8,657 nucleotides of DNA, from contig JAKLEJ010000124.1 in the NCBI GenBank assembly GCA_022711695.1, forward strand, positions 1 through 8,657. Reading direction: 5' to 3'. Positions within the stretch are counted from its first letter, which is position 1. Each line of letters begins with the position of its first letter. The notes beneath the pieces were generated by a model, which worked only from the letters and a program-made list of their open reading frames with translations, ran no database searches and was not told where the DNA came from. The stretch is from Verrucomicrobiota bacterium. GTDB taxonomy: Bacteria > Verrucomicrobiota > Verrucomicrobiia > Limisphaerales > JACRJZ01. The position numbers were made by a program, and so were the translations under genes. Shown in pieces: positions 1-7,320 of the stretch.

Positions 1-1020
1 TGCACCGCGCGGAAATAGGCGCGCCGGAAGGGGGGATGATTGTAGAGGCGCGTCACTGTGGGGTCGTTCGAAGTGAAGAGCGGGCCGGCCGAGGCGGTGT
101 AGTTTGCGCCCGCGGCCACGAGCATCAGCCAGTCCAGATCGAAGGCATAGAGCTGCCACCGGCCCTGGCGGGGCTTATAGGTGTACATGTTCTTGCCGAT
201 GTCATGTCCCCAACTGTCGAAATTGTTGATGATGTGCTCGAAGGCGAAGATGCCCATCCACTGTTCGACATCGATCAAGCCCTCGGTCTGGGAAGTATAG
301 GGCTCCGGGCTGGCGGCATTCAGCGCATCCGCCAGCGCAAAGAGATTGGTGTAATCGTTGGCGGAGTCGTAAGAGCGCTTCAGCCAGCTCCAGCGATAAC
401 GCTCCGTCTTCTTGATGAGGTCGCCGTCGGCGAGGTTGGTGGTGCTGTAAACGAGCAACTGGGGCATGGGATCGGCCGCTGTGCCCCCGCTGTCGTTGAA
501 CTCGAACGCGCGGTCGATCTTATAAAAGTCCCCGTCGCCGTCGCCAAAGGACCAGGCGTCGAGAAAGTCGCCGGCTGGCTGTTGAACGGCCTCGAAGATT
601 CCGCCCCGCTGCATGTCGGTGACGCCGTTTACCTGGAGGCGAATGAAGTAGCGGTGACTGAAGGGCAGGCCCATGCGGTCCGCAATCCAGTAGGCCATCT
701 GCTCCTGCACGGCGGTGTTCTCGCGGCCGTGTCCCCCGGGCCAGTCCAGGACGAGGTCCTCGTCGCCCAGGAAGGGTTCATCCGCAGGAAAGGCGATGCT
801 ATAGCCGCAGCGGTTGCCCGAGGGCGTGGTAAACCCGGGCGCAATGTAGGGGCTGCCGGCATAAAGCGCCTGGGTCAGGTGAACAGCCCGATGGCCCCCA
901 AGAACGAAGGTCACGCTGTTGGGGGTGTTATCGAGGTTGTGGCGGGCGTCCCAGGCGTTGAAGGTCGCCTGGGTCATCCAAAGCCGGTAAACGGGGAAGT
1001 TGCCCGCCGGGACGTTCTCG
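1..1020 (-). other. CotH-type kinase domain (partial)
   Basis: This segment encodes residues of about 1390-1728. It begins with FPVYRLWMTQATFNAW, the usual entry to bacterial CotH domains. It continues through a conserved substrate/ATP face (YKIDRAFEFND) and a catalytic-loop-like stretch around HDIGKN with Asp1662. It reaches FDLDW with Asp1683 and Asp1685. From memory, the two essential aspartates of Bacillus subtilis CotH are D228 and D251, which are 23 residues apart; D1662 and D1685 have the same spacing. This suggests an intact rather than degenerate kinase. The end of the domain lies beyond base 1. Confidence 0.82.
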
Positions 1021-4000
1021 CCAAAGCGGATGAGCGCCTCGCGCGTCGGCGCGTCAGTCGGATAAAGCGCCGCCGCCGGCGGATCGAACCGGTCCGAGGC
1101 CTGCACGCGAAACGCCAGCAAAACCCCGGCAGCCTGGCCCGGGAGGGTGGCGCTGTAGAGGCCGTCGCCCGCCACCGCATCGCCCCCTGTTCCATCATCC
1201 GTCATCGGCACGGATGCGAGCGTGCTGGACGGGTCCAACCGGTAGCCGACCGACACCGCGCCGAGACCGTCAGGATCGTGGAGGCGAGCGGTGACGACTA
1301 CCGGCTGTGAAGCGGCCGGCAGCACGGGGTAATAGGCCACCTCCTCGATGGCCGGCGGGGCATTCGAGAGCGCGCGGCTGTTGCGCGCGCCCGGAGTGCC
1401 AAGGCCGGCAGGCAGGTTCATGTTGCCCACCGCCTCGAGCCAGTTGCCGCGAAGGCGGAAGAGAATCTCGGGATGGCCGCGCAGCCACCGCACCCGCGCC
1501 CGGATCGTCGCCACCGTTCCGCTGGCCAGGCTCGAGGTCAAGGGCGCGCGGATGCGGTTGACCTGGTTGTCGCCGCGGTCCACCGCGCGGACATGATACG
1601 AGCGGCCGCTGAGGAAACCTTCCGTGTTTTCCAGGCCGGAGAGCGACAACGTGCCTTCGGCCGTCCAGTTGGCAGTTCCCCCCTCGAACCCCGGGTTGGC
1701 AATCAGGTTCGCGCCCGAGGGGGTGAGAATCTCGACGTCATCGATCAGACATTCGCCCGCGCCCTGGGGCAGAACCTGGAGTTGATCGGCCGCGACATTC
1801 CCATTGTCGAGCACTCCCGTCCTGGACACGAGCGTCCAAGGCGCTTTTGCCGTTTCGTCGCTGTCGGCCCAGTTGGAGGCCAGGCGGTTGTCGCTGCGGG
1901 GATCGACGAGTTCGAGGCTGCTGCCGGCTCCGCCCGCCCAGCGAGGCCAGGGGCCGCCCACACCATAGGTGACTTCATTGACCACCACCGGGACGAGGTT
2001 GGTCACCGGTCCCTGGCCGTTGGTGGAAACCACCTCCTGGGGCATCGCCAGCGCCAGGCGCTCGCCCGAGCGCGAGAGGCGGCCGCTGAAGTTGCCGACC
2101 ACCGAAGCCGGATTCAACGCCGGATGACTGGCGCGCAATCGCTCGGCATTCCGTGCCACGACCAGCCAACCCCCCGCCGCCAGCACGCTGTTCGAGGGAA
2201 ACATGTAGTCAATGCCATCCACGAAACTCCACCCCCCGAGCGACACCGGGTTCGAGCCCCGGTTATAGAGTTCCACGTACTGGTCGTCGTCGTTGCGCGA
2301 AATGGGGGCGCACATGATCTCATTGATGACGATGTCGCGCCGCAGCGCAGCGGCGTTGCTCGCGCCCGGCGTGCGCGCCTGCAATTCGCGGAAGCCCGGC
2401 GCACCGTCCGGAACACGGCCTGCGGCGACGCCCTCGGCCTGCGCGTCGAAACGGACCGCGTCCAGGACACGCGTGCCCGAGGGATTGCGGAAGTAGATCG
2501 TCTCGCCCGCGGCCCTGAGGCGGAATCCGAGCTGGGTCTCGTCGTAAGACCGGAAGCCGCGCGCGGGAATGAGTGTGCCGGCGGGGATGACGAACTTGTT
2601 GGTGTCGGGGTCGTCGCTCAGGAAGGCGCCCGAGAGATCGAGGGGCGCGTTGCCGGTGTTGTAGAGCTCGATAAAGTTGGGTTCGAAGCCGCCGCCGTGA
2701 GCGAGGAACTCGTTGACCACCACCGCCCGCAGCGGGTCGCTTCGCAGGGGGTCCAGGCGTCCGGGAGAGCCGCCCACGACATCGCTGGCCGCCCAGGCGC
2801 GCGGATCGTTCTCTCCGTAGGAGGGCCGGGCCAGGACGAGCGAATGGCCCGCGCCATCGGCGGCCGCCGGCCAGGGGGGCCGGCTGGAGTAGTTCACCTC
2901 GAGAAAGACCGCGCCGGTCCGGTGCCGGAGACGGATCGTTCCCTCGTCATTGGGCAAACCGTTGGTTTCGGCGCCGGTCCACGGTCCCAGAGCCCCGGCC
3001 AGGCCATAGGCAGCCTCGAGGTCCACCGGCGCCCGGGCCACCACCAGGAAGGTGCCTCCGGGCAGGACCGTGCCGGACGGGAACTCGAAGTCCACGTCGC
3101 CGGAGAGCCGGTAGCCGCCGAGGTCCTGAGATTCGCCCAGGGCGTTAAAGAGCTCGATGAATTCGAGGCGGGCCTGGTTGGACCCCAGCGTTCTGTTCGG
3201 CGGATGGTACATGATCTCGGAGATCGTCAGGCTGGTCCGGCGGCTGCACTGCCCCAGCGGCTCGCGGTCGATCCGCGCCGCCGCCGACACGTTCGTCACC
3301 GCCGAAAGATCCCGAAAGGCCGCCAGGGCGGCCTGGTTGGTGTTGTGGCTGGACACCGCCAGGCCCACGTAGGCGTTGGTGGGCAAGGCCAGGGACACCG
3401 AGCCCAGAAGCGTCCAACTGCTGCCATCGAAGCCGGCATAACCACTGAACTGATTGCCGGCTCGCCGGAGACGCAACCAGGTTTCCGGGTAATTGACCGG
3501 GTGCGACCCGCTGCCTGCCGCGGCTCCATTGGCGAGGCTGCGGGTCTCGAAGAAACAGCCGCTGAGGGTGGGAGTGGCCACCACGCCGGCAAAACGGCTG
3601 CCGGGGGTCAGGTCCTCGCGCGCCACCAGGCCGGCCTTGGCCCAGGCGTCCGAGAGCGCCAGGGACGCCACGCGCACCCGGAGGTCGAAATCGCCCGCGC
3701 GGGCCAAATAGGCAAACTGGCACTGGTCATTCGTTCCGCCGAGATCGGCGCCGCCGCCAACGATATCGAAGCCGTCCGCCACCACGGTGGTGCTGCCCGG
3801 CGGCCGGGCAGTTCCGATGTCCTCCCAGGCATAGGGCTGCGCCACGAAGTCCGCCTGGCTGTTGGTGGCAATCCGGTTGGCCGCGGCGGCCTGGTCTGTC
3901 AGTCCGTTCACAATGAGGCGATAAGTTGCGCCCGCAGTCAGGGAATGAACGCTGAGTATCACGTTGGTTTGGCTGGCATCGAGCGCAACGGCGGCGATGA

Positions 4001-5186
4001 CCACCGAGCCGGCGGGGCCCCTGAGGGAATAGCTGAGCGCGTTGGTCGCGACGGCAGGCGCCAGGCGCTCGGAGAAGCGGGCTTCCACCCGATCAAGGCC
4101 CAGTGACCGCGCTGCTTGCAGCAGGGGCGGGTTGGTGTCGGCGATGACGGTGAGCCGGGCCGGAGCGCTGGTGACACTGTGGAGGACGTTTGTGACGACG
4201 TTGGAGACGATCACCTGGAACAAGCCGCCGTTCGCGCTCAGCGGTGTGAGCGCAAAGCCGAAGCTGGCGTTGGTTGCCCCTGGGATGGGGATGCCGTTTC
4301 GGAGCCACTGATGGGCCGGCTCCGGAACCCCGGACGCCCCCACCTCAAAGCGAGACGGCGTCAGTTCGACCACGACCAGGTCCTGGGGCGGCGCAGTGAT
4401 GGCCGAGGGAATCTGAATGAACGCGCTGGGCGTCGCCATGATCGCGGGAAGCCCCTGCGCCTTGATCAGAATGTAGTCCACCTCGAACTCGACAGTCGCG
4501 CCCAGGCTGCCCGCGGTCACGCCGGCAAAGCCGCTTCGGAGGCTCGCCGCCGGCGTGTAATTCCAAGTCAACTGCCAGGCGGCAGGCTCGGGCGCGCTGC
4601 CGTCCGCTCGCCAGATTTTCCCGAATACGTCGTTGACGCCGCCGAGCGAGGCGGCATCAGGCTCCTGGCGCAGCCGCATCCAATACCAGACGTTGTTCTG
4701 CCAGACAAACGCCTGGCCGGGCCCCCAGAGCCGCGCATCGTCCAGGAAGGCGGCATGACGGCCCGCCTGTCCCTCGCTGTTGTGATCCCGCAGCAGGTAA
4801 TTGACGCCCTGGCTGCTGGAGGCATCGATCCCCACCGCCACCCCAGCCCGCGCCGCATCGCCCGTCCCGAACCCCGTCACCCGAATGCGCGCCAGCACCT
4901 CCTGCGCGGAGCTGTCATACCCCGGCAGTTCGTAGAGCAGATGGTTCGGATCGCCGGTGGCGGAACTCACACGCAGGACTCCGCCTCCGACGGTGAAGAC
5001 TTCCGTTCCCCGAACGGTCCAATGGCTTCCAAGCGCAGCCCCGTTGAAGTCATCCTGGAACCCGTTGACGGTCGCGCCGACCTCCGCCGGCGCATAGGGC
5101 TGGGCGCCGAGGCGGAGCGGGTGCAAAGCAAGGCACGCTAAACAGACGATGGCCAGCCGAGCGGGAGGGCGAATTTCTCGGAGCAT
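1..5186 (-). CDS. Giant secreted modular protein with three lamin-tail domains and a CotH-type kinase domain (C-terminus outside window)
   Basis: One stop-free minus-strand frame gives 1,728 residues. It starts at ATG 5186 and runs off the left edge. Residues 1-28 form a signal peptide (Arg-rich start, LAIVCLACLAL core, likely cleavage LGA|QP), so the protein is exported. Approximate modules: LamG/DUF1080-like fold 38-240; Ig-like 265-350; Big/SbsA-like 355-440; concanavalin-like 465-640 opening with DGFDIVGGGADLGG; lamin-tail domains 652-725, 818-885 and 949-1015, with cores ISEIM/EFIELFN, VNEF/FIELYN and INEIM/YVELYN; carbohydrate-binding-like region 1158-1262 (NLIANPGFEGG); CotH kinase from about 1390 to the edge. 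Family knowledge: CotH proteins are atypical secreted-protein kinases and lamin-tail domains are adhesion or binding modules. A surface or extracellular role is inferred and the target is unknown. An in-frame GTG at 5201 is an alternative start, with GGGG just upstream; ATG 5186 gives the cleaner signal peptide. The gene follows a repeat-filled gap, and I see no convincing promoter. Confidence 0.92.
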   Translation of the reverse strand, partial: MLREIRPPARLAIVCLACLALHPLRLGAQPYAPAEVGATVNGFQDDFNGAALGSHWTVRGTEVFTVGGGVLRVSSATGDPNHLLYELPGYDSSAQEVLARIRVTGFGTGDAARAGVAVGIDASSSQGVNYLLRDHNSEGQAGRHAAFLDDARLWGPGQAFVWQNNVWYWMRLRQEPDAASLGGVNDVFGKIWRADGSAPEPAAWQLTWNYTPAASLRSGFAGVTAGSLGATVEFEVDYILIKAQGLPAIMATPSAFIQIPSAITAPPQDLVVVELTPSRFEVGASGVPEPAHQWLRNGIPIPGATNASFGFALTPLSANGGLFQVIVSNVVTNVLHSVTSAPARLTVIADTNPPLLQAARSLGLDRVEARFSERLAPAVATNALSYSLRGPAGSVVIAAVALDASQTNVILSVHSLTAGATYRLIVNGLTDQAAAANRIATNSQADFVAQPYAWEDIGTARPPGSTTVVADGFDIVGGGADLGGTNDQCQFAYLARAGDFDLRVRVASLALSDAWAKAGLVAREDLTPGSRFAGVVATPTLSGCFFETRSLANGAAAGSGSHPVNYPETWLRLRRAGNQFSGYAGFDGSSWTLLGSVSLALPTNAYVGLAVSSHNTNQAALAAFRDLSAVTNVSAAARIDREPLGQCSRRTSLTISEIMYHPPNRTLGSNQARLEFIELFNALGESQDLGGYRLSGDVDFEFPSGTVLPGGTFLVVARAPVDLEAAYGLAGALGPWTGAETNGLPNDEGTIRLRHRTGAVFLEVNYSSRPPWPAAADGAGHSLVLARPSYGENDPRAWAASDVVGGSPGRLDPLRSDPLRAVVVNEFLAHGGGFEPNFIELYNTGNAPLDLSGAFLSDDPDTNKFVIPAGTLIPARGFRSYDETQLGFRLRAAGETIYFRNPSGTRVLDAVRFDAQAEGVAAGRVPDGAPGFRELQARTPGASNAAALRRDIVINEIMCAPISRNDDDQYVELYNRGSNPVSLGGWSFVDGIDYMFPSNSVLAAGGWLVVARNAERLRASHPALNPASVVGNFSGRLSRSGERLALAMPQEVVSTNGQGPVTNLVPVVVNEVTYGVGGPWPRWAGGAGSSLELVDPRSDNRLASNWADSDETAKAPWTLVSRTGVLDNGNVAADQLQVLPQGAGECLIDDVEILTPSGANLIANPGFEGGTANWTAEGTLSLSGLENTEGFLSGRSYHVRAVDRGDNQVNRIRAPLTSSLASGTVATIRARVRWLRGHPEILFRLRGNWLEAVGNMNLPAGLGTPGARNSRALSNAPPAIEEVAYYPVLPAASQPVVVTARLHDPDGLGAVSVGYRLDPSSTLASVPMTDDGTGGDAVAGDGLYSATLPGQAAGVLLAFRVQASDRFDPPAAALYPTDAPTREALIRFGENVPAGNFPVYRLWMTQATFNAWDARHNLDNTPNSVTFVLGGHRAVHLTQALYAGSPYIAPGFTTPSGNRCGYSIAFPADEPFLGDEDLVLDWPGGHGRENTAVQEQMAYWIADRMGLPFSHRYFIRLQVNGVTDMQRGGIFEAVQQPAGDFLDAWSFGDGDGDFYKIDRAFEFNDSGGTAADPMPQLLVYSTTNLADGDLIKKTERYRWSWLKRSYDSANDYTNLFALADALNAASPEPYTSQTEGLIDVEQWMGIFAFEHIINNFDSWGHDIGKNMYTYKPRQGRWQLYAFDLDWLMLVAAGANYTASAGPLFTSNDPTVTRLYNHPPFRRAYFRAV
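2140..3236 (-). other. Three lamin-tail domains within the exported protein
   Basis: Three Ig-like lamin-tail repeats lie at residues about 652-725, 818-885 and 949-1015. Each shows a first strand of the form I/V-x-E-I/F, then a F/Y-I/V-E-L-Y/F-N strand, and a late hydrophobic strand such as FLVVARAP or WLVVARN. The linkers between them contain phrases common in this kind of protein (GHSLVLARP, TPGASN). In bacterial exported proteins these domains occur repeatedly and often next to CotH. They are thought to bind surfaces or macromolecules; the ligand here is unknown. Confidence 0.8.
5103..5186 (-). other. Signal peptide coding segment of the CotH/lamin-tail protein
   Basis: The first 28 codons from ATG 5186 encode a charged start (MLREIRPPAR), a hydrophobic core (LAIVCLACLAL) and a small-residue cleavage site (LGA|QP). 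This is a typical Sec signal peptide layout. The Cys residues in the core are not followed by a clear lipobox context, so a type I cleavage is preferred over a lipoprotein. Use of the upstream GTG would add only five residues (VLSEI) and keep the signal. Confidence 0.75.
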
Positions 5187-5300
5187 AATTTCACTGAGCA
5201 CACTACCCCGCCGCGCCTCAGGCGACCAGCGGATTCGGCGCACTCCGCGGTGCGGCGCCCGTTGCGGACGGACGACGCCGCGGGCTGGAGTATTCACAAC

Positions 5301-5568
5301 ACGGCAGGCGGGAAAGCTTGCGCTACCGAAGCGGCTCGGCAGACGCTTCGCCCTGCCTTGCGTCCGACAATGGACGGTCGCCTTGCGCGCCAGCGTTTTG
5401 GATTGCGTCCGCGCCAGCGGCGCTTTGGGTGAGGGGGTAGATCGAGCGCCCCAGGGCCACCCGCAGGCCCCGTGGAAACCCCACGCCCCGCAAAGCGGCG
5501 CAAAACCGCCGCACTCCAAAACCTGGCGGAGCCACAGGAGCCCTCAACTTGCGACGGAGTTCGGCTTC
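5301..5568. repeat. Long direct repeat, copy 1
   Basis: This segment is repeated in the same orientation at 5737-6009, offset by 436 bases at its start and about 441 at its end. The first 26 bases form a hairpin module ending in GCGCTACC. Bases 5331-5400 are identical to 5767-5836, and 5331-5426 matches the second copy at 94 of 96 positions. The remainder is more diverged, with small length changes, but keeps blocks such as CAAAGCGGCGCA and GCACTCCAAAACCTGGCGGA. It contains several potential stems, for example 5327-5350 and 5411-5423 (GCGCC-AGC-GGCGC). Confidence 0.9.
5331..5400. repeat. Identical 70-bp core, copy 1
   Basis: Bases 5331-5400 match 5767-5836 without a difference, while bases on either side of the core differ between the two copies. 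The core includes a short stem CGTCC-GACAAT-GGACG at 5361-5376, and part of a stem CGAAGCG/CGCTTCG (5327-5350) that copy 2 has lost on its left arm. Confidence 0.9.
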
Positions 5569-5628
5569 CTCCCTTGGCGACTTCATCCGGGGCGGGCTGG
5601 ACACTCCGGCCGCGTGGCATTCGGTAGC

Positions 5629-5646
5629 GCAGACATTCTTGTCTGC
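5629..5646. repeat. Hairpin, 6-bp stem (left arm of composite element)
   Basis: GCAGAC and GTCTGC pair perfectly around a six-base loop ATTCTT. It is homologous to the hairpins at 5304-5321 and 5740-5757, read on the opposite strand. Confidence 0.8.
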
Positions 5647-5652
5647 CGTTTC

Positions 5653-5670
5653 GCCGACTTTCCAGTCGGC
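5653..5670. repeat. Hairpin, 7-bp stem with TTCC loop
   Basis: GCCGACT and AGTCGGC pair perfectly around TTCC. It lies seven bases from the previous hairpin. There is no T-tract on either side, so it does not look like an intrinsic terminator. Confidence 0.8.
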
Positions 5671-5739
5671 CGGGCCCCGGTTGTCCTCCTGCGCCGATTC
5701 CAGACCGAGGCGGCCGCGGCTTGGAAAACCCGCCAGACG

Positions 5740-5757
5740 GCAGGCTGGAAAGCCTGC
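5740..5757. repeat. Hairpin, 7-bp stem with GGAA loop (right arm of composite element)
   Basis: GCAGGCT and AGCCTGC pair perfectly around GGAA. The equivalent hairpin in the first long repeat (5304-5321) keeps five Watson-Crick pairs and one G-T pair. Confidence 0.8.
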
Positions 5758-5766
5758 GCTACCAAT

Positions 5767-5836
5767 GCGGCTCGGCAGACGCTTCGCCCTGCCTTGCGTC
5801 CGACAATGGACGGTCGCCTTGCGCGCCAGCGTTTTG
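5767..5836. repeat. Identical 70-bp core, copy 2
   Basis: Partner of 5331-5400. The internal stem CGTCC/GGACG is at 5797-5812. The match continues past the core with two differences over the next 26 bases. Confidence 0.9.
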
Positions 5837-6023
5837 CAGTGCGTCCGCGCCAGCGGCGCTTTTGGGAGGGGTGAGGGGGAAATTCGGCAGCCAAGGTCCG
5901 CCCGCGGGCCGTCTGGAAACGGCGCGCCCCACAAAGCGGCGCAGAAGTGCCGCACTCCAAAACCTGGCGGAACCGCAGCAGCCCTCGACTCGCGGCTGAG
6001 TCCGGCTTCGTTCGTTCGCGACT

Positions 6024-6037
6024 CCGGCTGTGGCCGG
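6024..6037 (-). terminator. Short GC hairpin directly after the kinase/nucleotidyltransferase stop; weak terminator candidate
   Basis: CCGGC and GCCGG pair perfectly around a four-base loop, starting at the base after the stop codon. A second stem (GACTC/GAGTC, 5987-6002) follows downstream. Neither is followed by a T-run on the minus strand, so Rho-independent termination is doubtful. They may act as RNA 3'-end stabilisers. Confidence 0.3.
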
Positions 6038-7320
6038 CTACGCCCAGGCGCAAAGGGTTTCCACGTGCGCGGCGGAGCCGTTCCGCAGCCAACCGTCGAG
6101 CTGGGCCTGGTCCTTGAGCTGCTGGCCGCGCAGGCGGGGCGCCGCCACAAAGCGGCTTTCGATCTCCGGCAGGGTGGTCATATCGACCCACAACTTCTCG
6201 AACTGGGCCACCGGGAACACGTCCTCCTGCCCATGGCCCCAGCGCTTCTTGACGTCCTTGACGGTGACATAGGTCGGCACGCGCGCGGCAAGCGCGCGCA
6301 CGGCGTCGGTCACCTTCTCCAGGTTGGCCAGGTCCGCCCGGTCGAGACCGAAGGCCGCCAGGAGGCGGTCGATGTCAACCCAGCAGGTGTTGGAGTTGTA
6401 GTAGCGCAGAACGAACTCGTCCTCCTCGCGGGGCATGGCCAGGCCCTCGACGAGCCGCAATTGTCCCTTGACCCGGGCCAGGCCGCCGCCGCGGTCCTCG
6501 AGCCGCCGGGTGATCACCTCGAAGGTCAGGCAGGACTTCTGCGCCAGGTGCAGTCCGAAGAACCCGGGGTCGGCGTCCGCCCCCAGGGTGTCGATGTTGT
6601 GCACGAGCAGATGACGCAGGTTGGGGTGGGTCTCGAGAAGGCGGGCCAGCACGCCGTTTCGCAGGAGGTTGGGCGCCTCGAACCAATGGCCGACAGGATG
6701 CAGGCATTGCTGCGGGAGGTTGTCGGTGTAATCGCTGCCCTCACCCGCGGCCTGAGCCCAGTTGAGCAGGGCCTGGCGGAGACTGCCGCGGACCTTTTGC
6801 TGCTGCTCGTCGAGCAGTTGCTGCGGCATCTCCTCCCAGAGAAACCGGAGATCCCGAACCATGGGAACCAGGCGCAGCCCGACCGCCCGGCCCGGCGAAA
6901 GCAGCAGCGGACCCTCGTAGCCATAGTTGCCCACGCTCGCCAGGTACTCCTCGATGGGCCGGTGGGTGAGATAGCTGGTGGTAATGACATGCGGCAGGGG
7001 GCGGCCCGCCATCCGACCGATGCGCCGGCTTTTGGCCAGATGCGCCTCGATGAAGGAGCGGTGGCGGCCCCCGAGCCGGCAAAACGGATGCAGGGCTTTG
7101 ACCACCCCGGCGCCCTGCGTCCAGCGGCTGCCCACGCCCGCCGCCAGGGTCACCACCGCCAACTCGCCCCGCGCCAGCGCCGCCAGCCCGGCCTCGCGCA
7201 TCTCGGGCTTGAGCGCCAGCGCGCCGTCCACAACGTCGCCCTCGTGGACGTCCCGAATGTCCGCGTTCACCGGCAGCCGGTTCTGGGACAGGCCGATTCT
7301 GCCATGCTTCAAATCGGCGC
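6038..7320 (-). other. UDP-sugar pyrophosphorylase (UDPGP superfamily) domain
   Basis: Residues of about 445-870 carry the successive landmarks of the UGPase/UAP fold. GLAALARGELAVVTLAAG matches the first strand and nucleotide loop. R509 and K518 stand where Arg and Lys contact the nucleotide and phosphate. ITTSYLTHRPIEEYL matches the segment normally reading MTS-x-x-T-x-x-x-T. HPVGHW stands for the PxGHGD-like motif. HNIDTLGADADP matches the metal-binding N-x-D-N-x-G-A-x-x-D motif. EDRGGGL and LRLVEG match KGG and LLE, and NSNTCWVDI matches FNTNNLWxxL. The order is fully preserved, so the fold assignment is strong; the substrate is not determined. Confidence 0.82.

Larger units (their letters stand above)
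5623..5763. repeat. Composite hairpin element with 10-bp terminal inverted repeats
   Basis: The 141-base element starts GGTAGCGCAG (5623-5632) and ends CTGCGCTACC (5754-5763), a perfect inverted pair. The similarity continues inward for about 40 bases with substitutions. Each arm folds on itself: GCAGAC-ATTCTT-GTCTGC on the left and GCAGGCT-GGAA-AGCCTGC on the right. A third hairpin, GCCGACT-TTCC-AGTCGGC, lies next to the left one. This organisation is that of a REP/BIME-like or miniature inverted-repeat element. No target-site duplication could be defined by eye. Confidence 0.8.
5737..6009. repeat. Long direct repeat, copy 2
   Basis: Second copy of the repeat at 5301-5568. Its left end (5737-5763) also serves as the right arm of the inverted element 5623-5763. 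The core 5767-5836 is identical to copy 1. The right part is diverged but collinear through to CGGCTTC at 6003-6009. It ends about 28 bases from the stop codon of the kinase/nucleotidyltransferase gene, so the repeat occupies nearly all of that gene's downstream flank. Confidence 0.9.
5187..6037. other. Repeat-filled intergenic region without a credible gene
   Basis: This 851-base gap separates two minus-strand genes. Several open frames cross it on both strands, but they are read from repeat units, have no recognisable domain, and give the same peptides from each repeat copy in different frames. It contains two long direct repeats, a hairpin-rich inverted element, and a short hairpin directly after the upstream gene. 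The part nearest the downstream gene (5187-5300) shows no repeat and no clear -35/-10 pair. Confidence 0.8.

Noticed and set aside
36..5141. Long plus-strand open frames (36-1310, 1473-4106, 4116-5141)
   Set aside because: All three are in the same plus frame, codon-aligned opposite the minus-strand frame of the CotH/lamin-tail protein. Their products are low-complexity Arg/Gly/Ala/Val-rich with no recognisable domain, while the minus frame gives clear domains throughout. GC-rich codon use explains the open antisense frame.
1..5186. Frameshift or break in the exported-protein gene
   Set aside because: The codon phase at ATG 5186, at the first lamin-tail domain (3236) and at the left edge is the same, and sensible domain sequence is read throughout.
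5187..5300. Promoter for the exported-protein gene
   Set aside because: AT-rich fragments such as GAATACT are present on the minus strand, but no -35/-10 pair with acceptable spacing could be supported.
5301..6009. CRISPR array
   Set aside because: There are only two long, diverged direct copies plus hairpin modules. There is no set of short identical repeats with regular unique spacers.
5187..6037. Complete insertion sequence
   Set aside because: Terminal inverted repeats are present, but there is no transposase-like frame in the gap, so at most this is a non-autonomous element.
5323..6191. Minus-strand open frames in the gap (5323-6150, 5583-6191, 5294-5620)
   Set aside because: They are translations of the repeat units in different frames and overlap the real stop at 6038. 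There is no signal of coding constraint.
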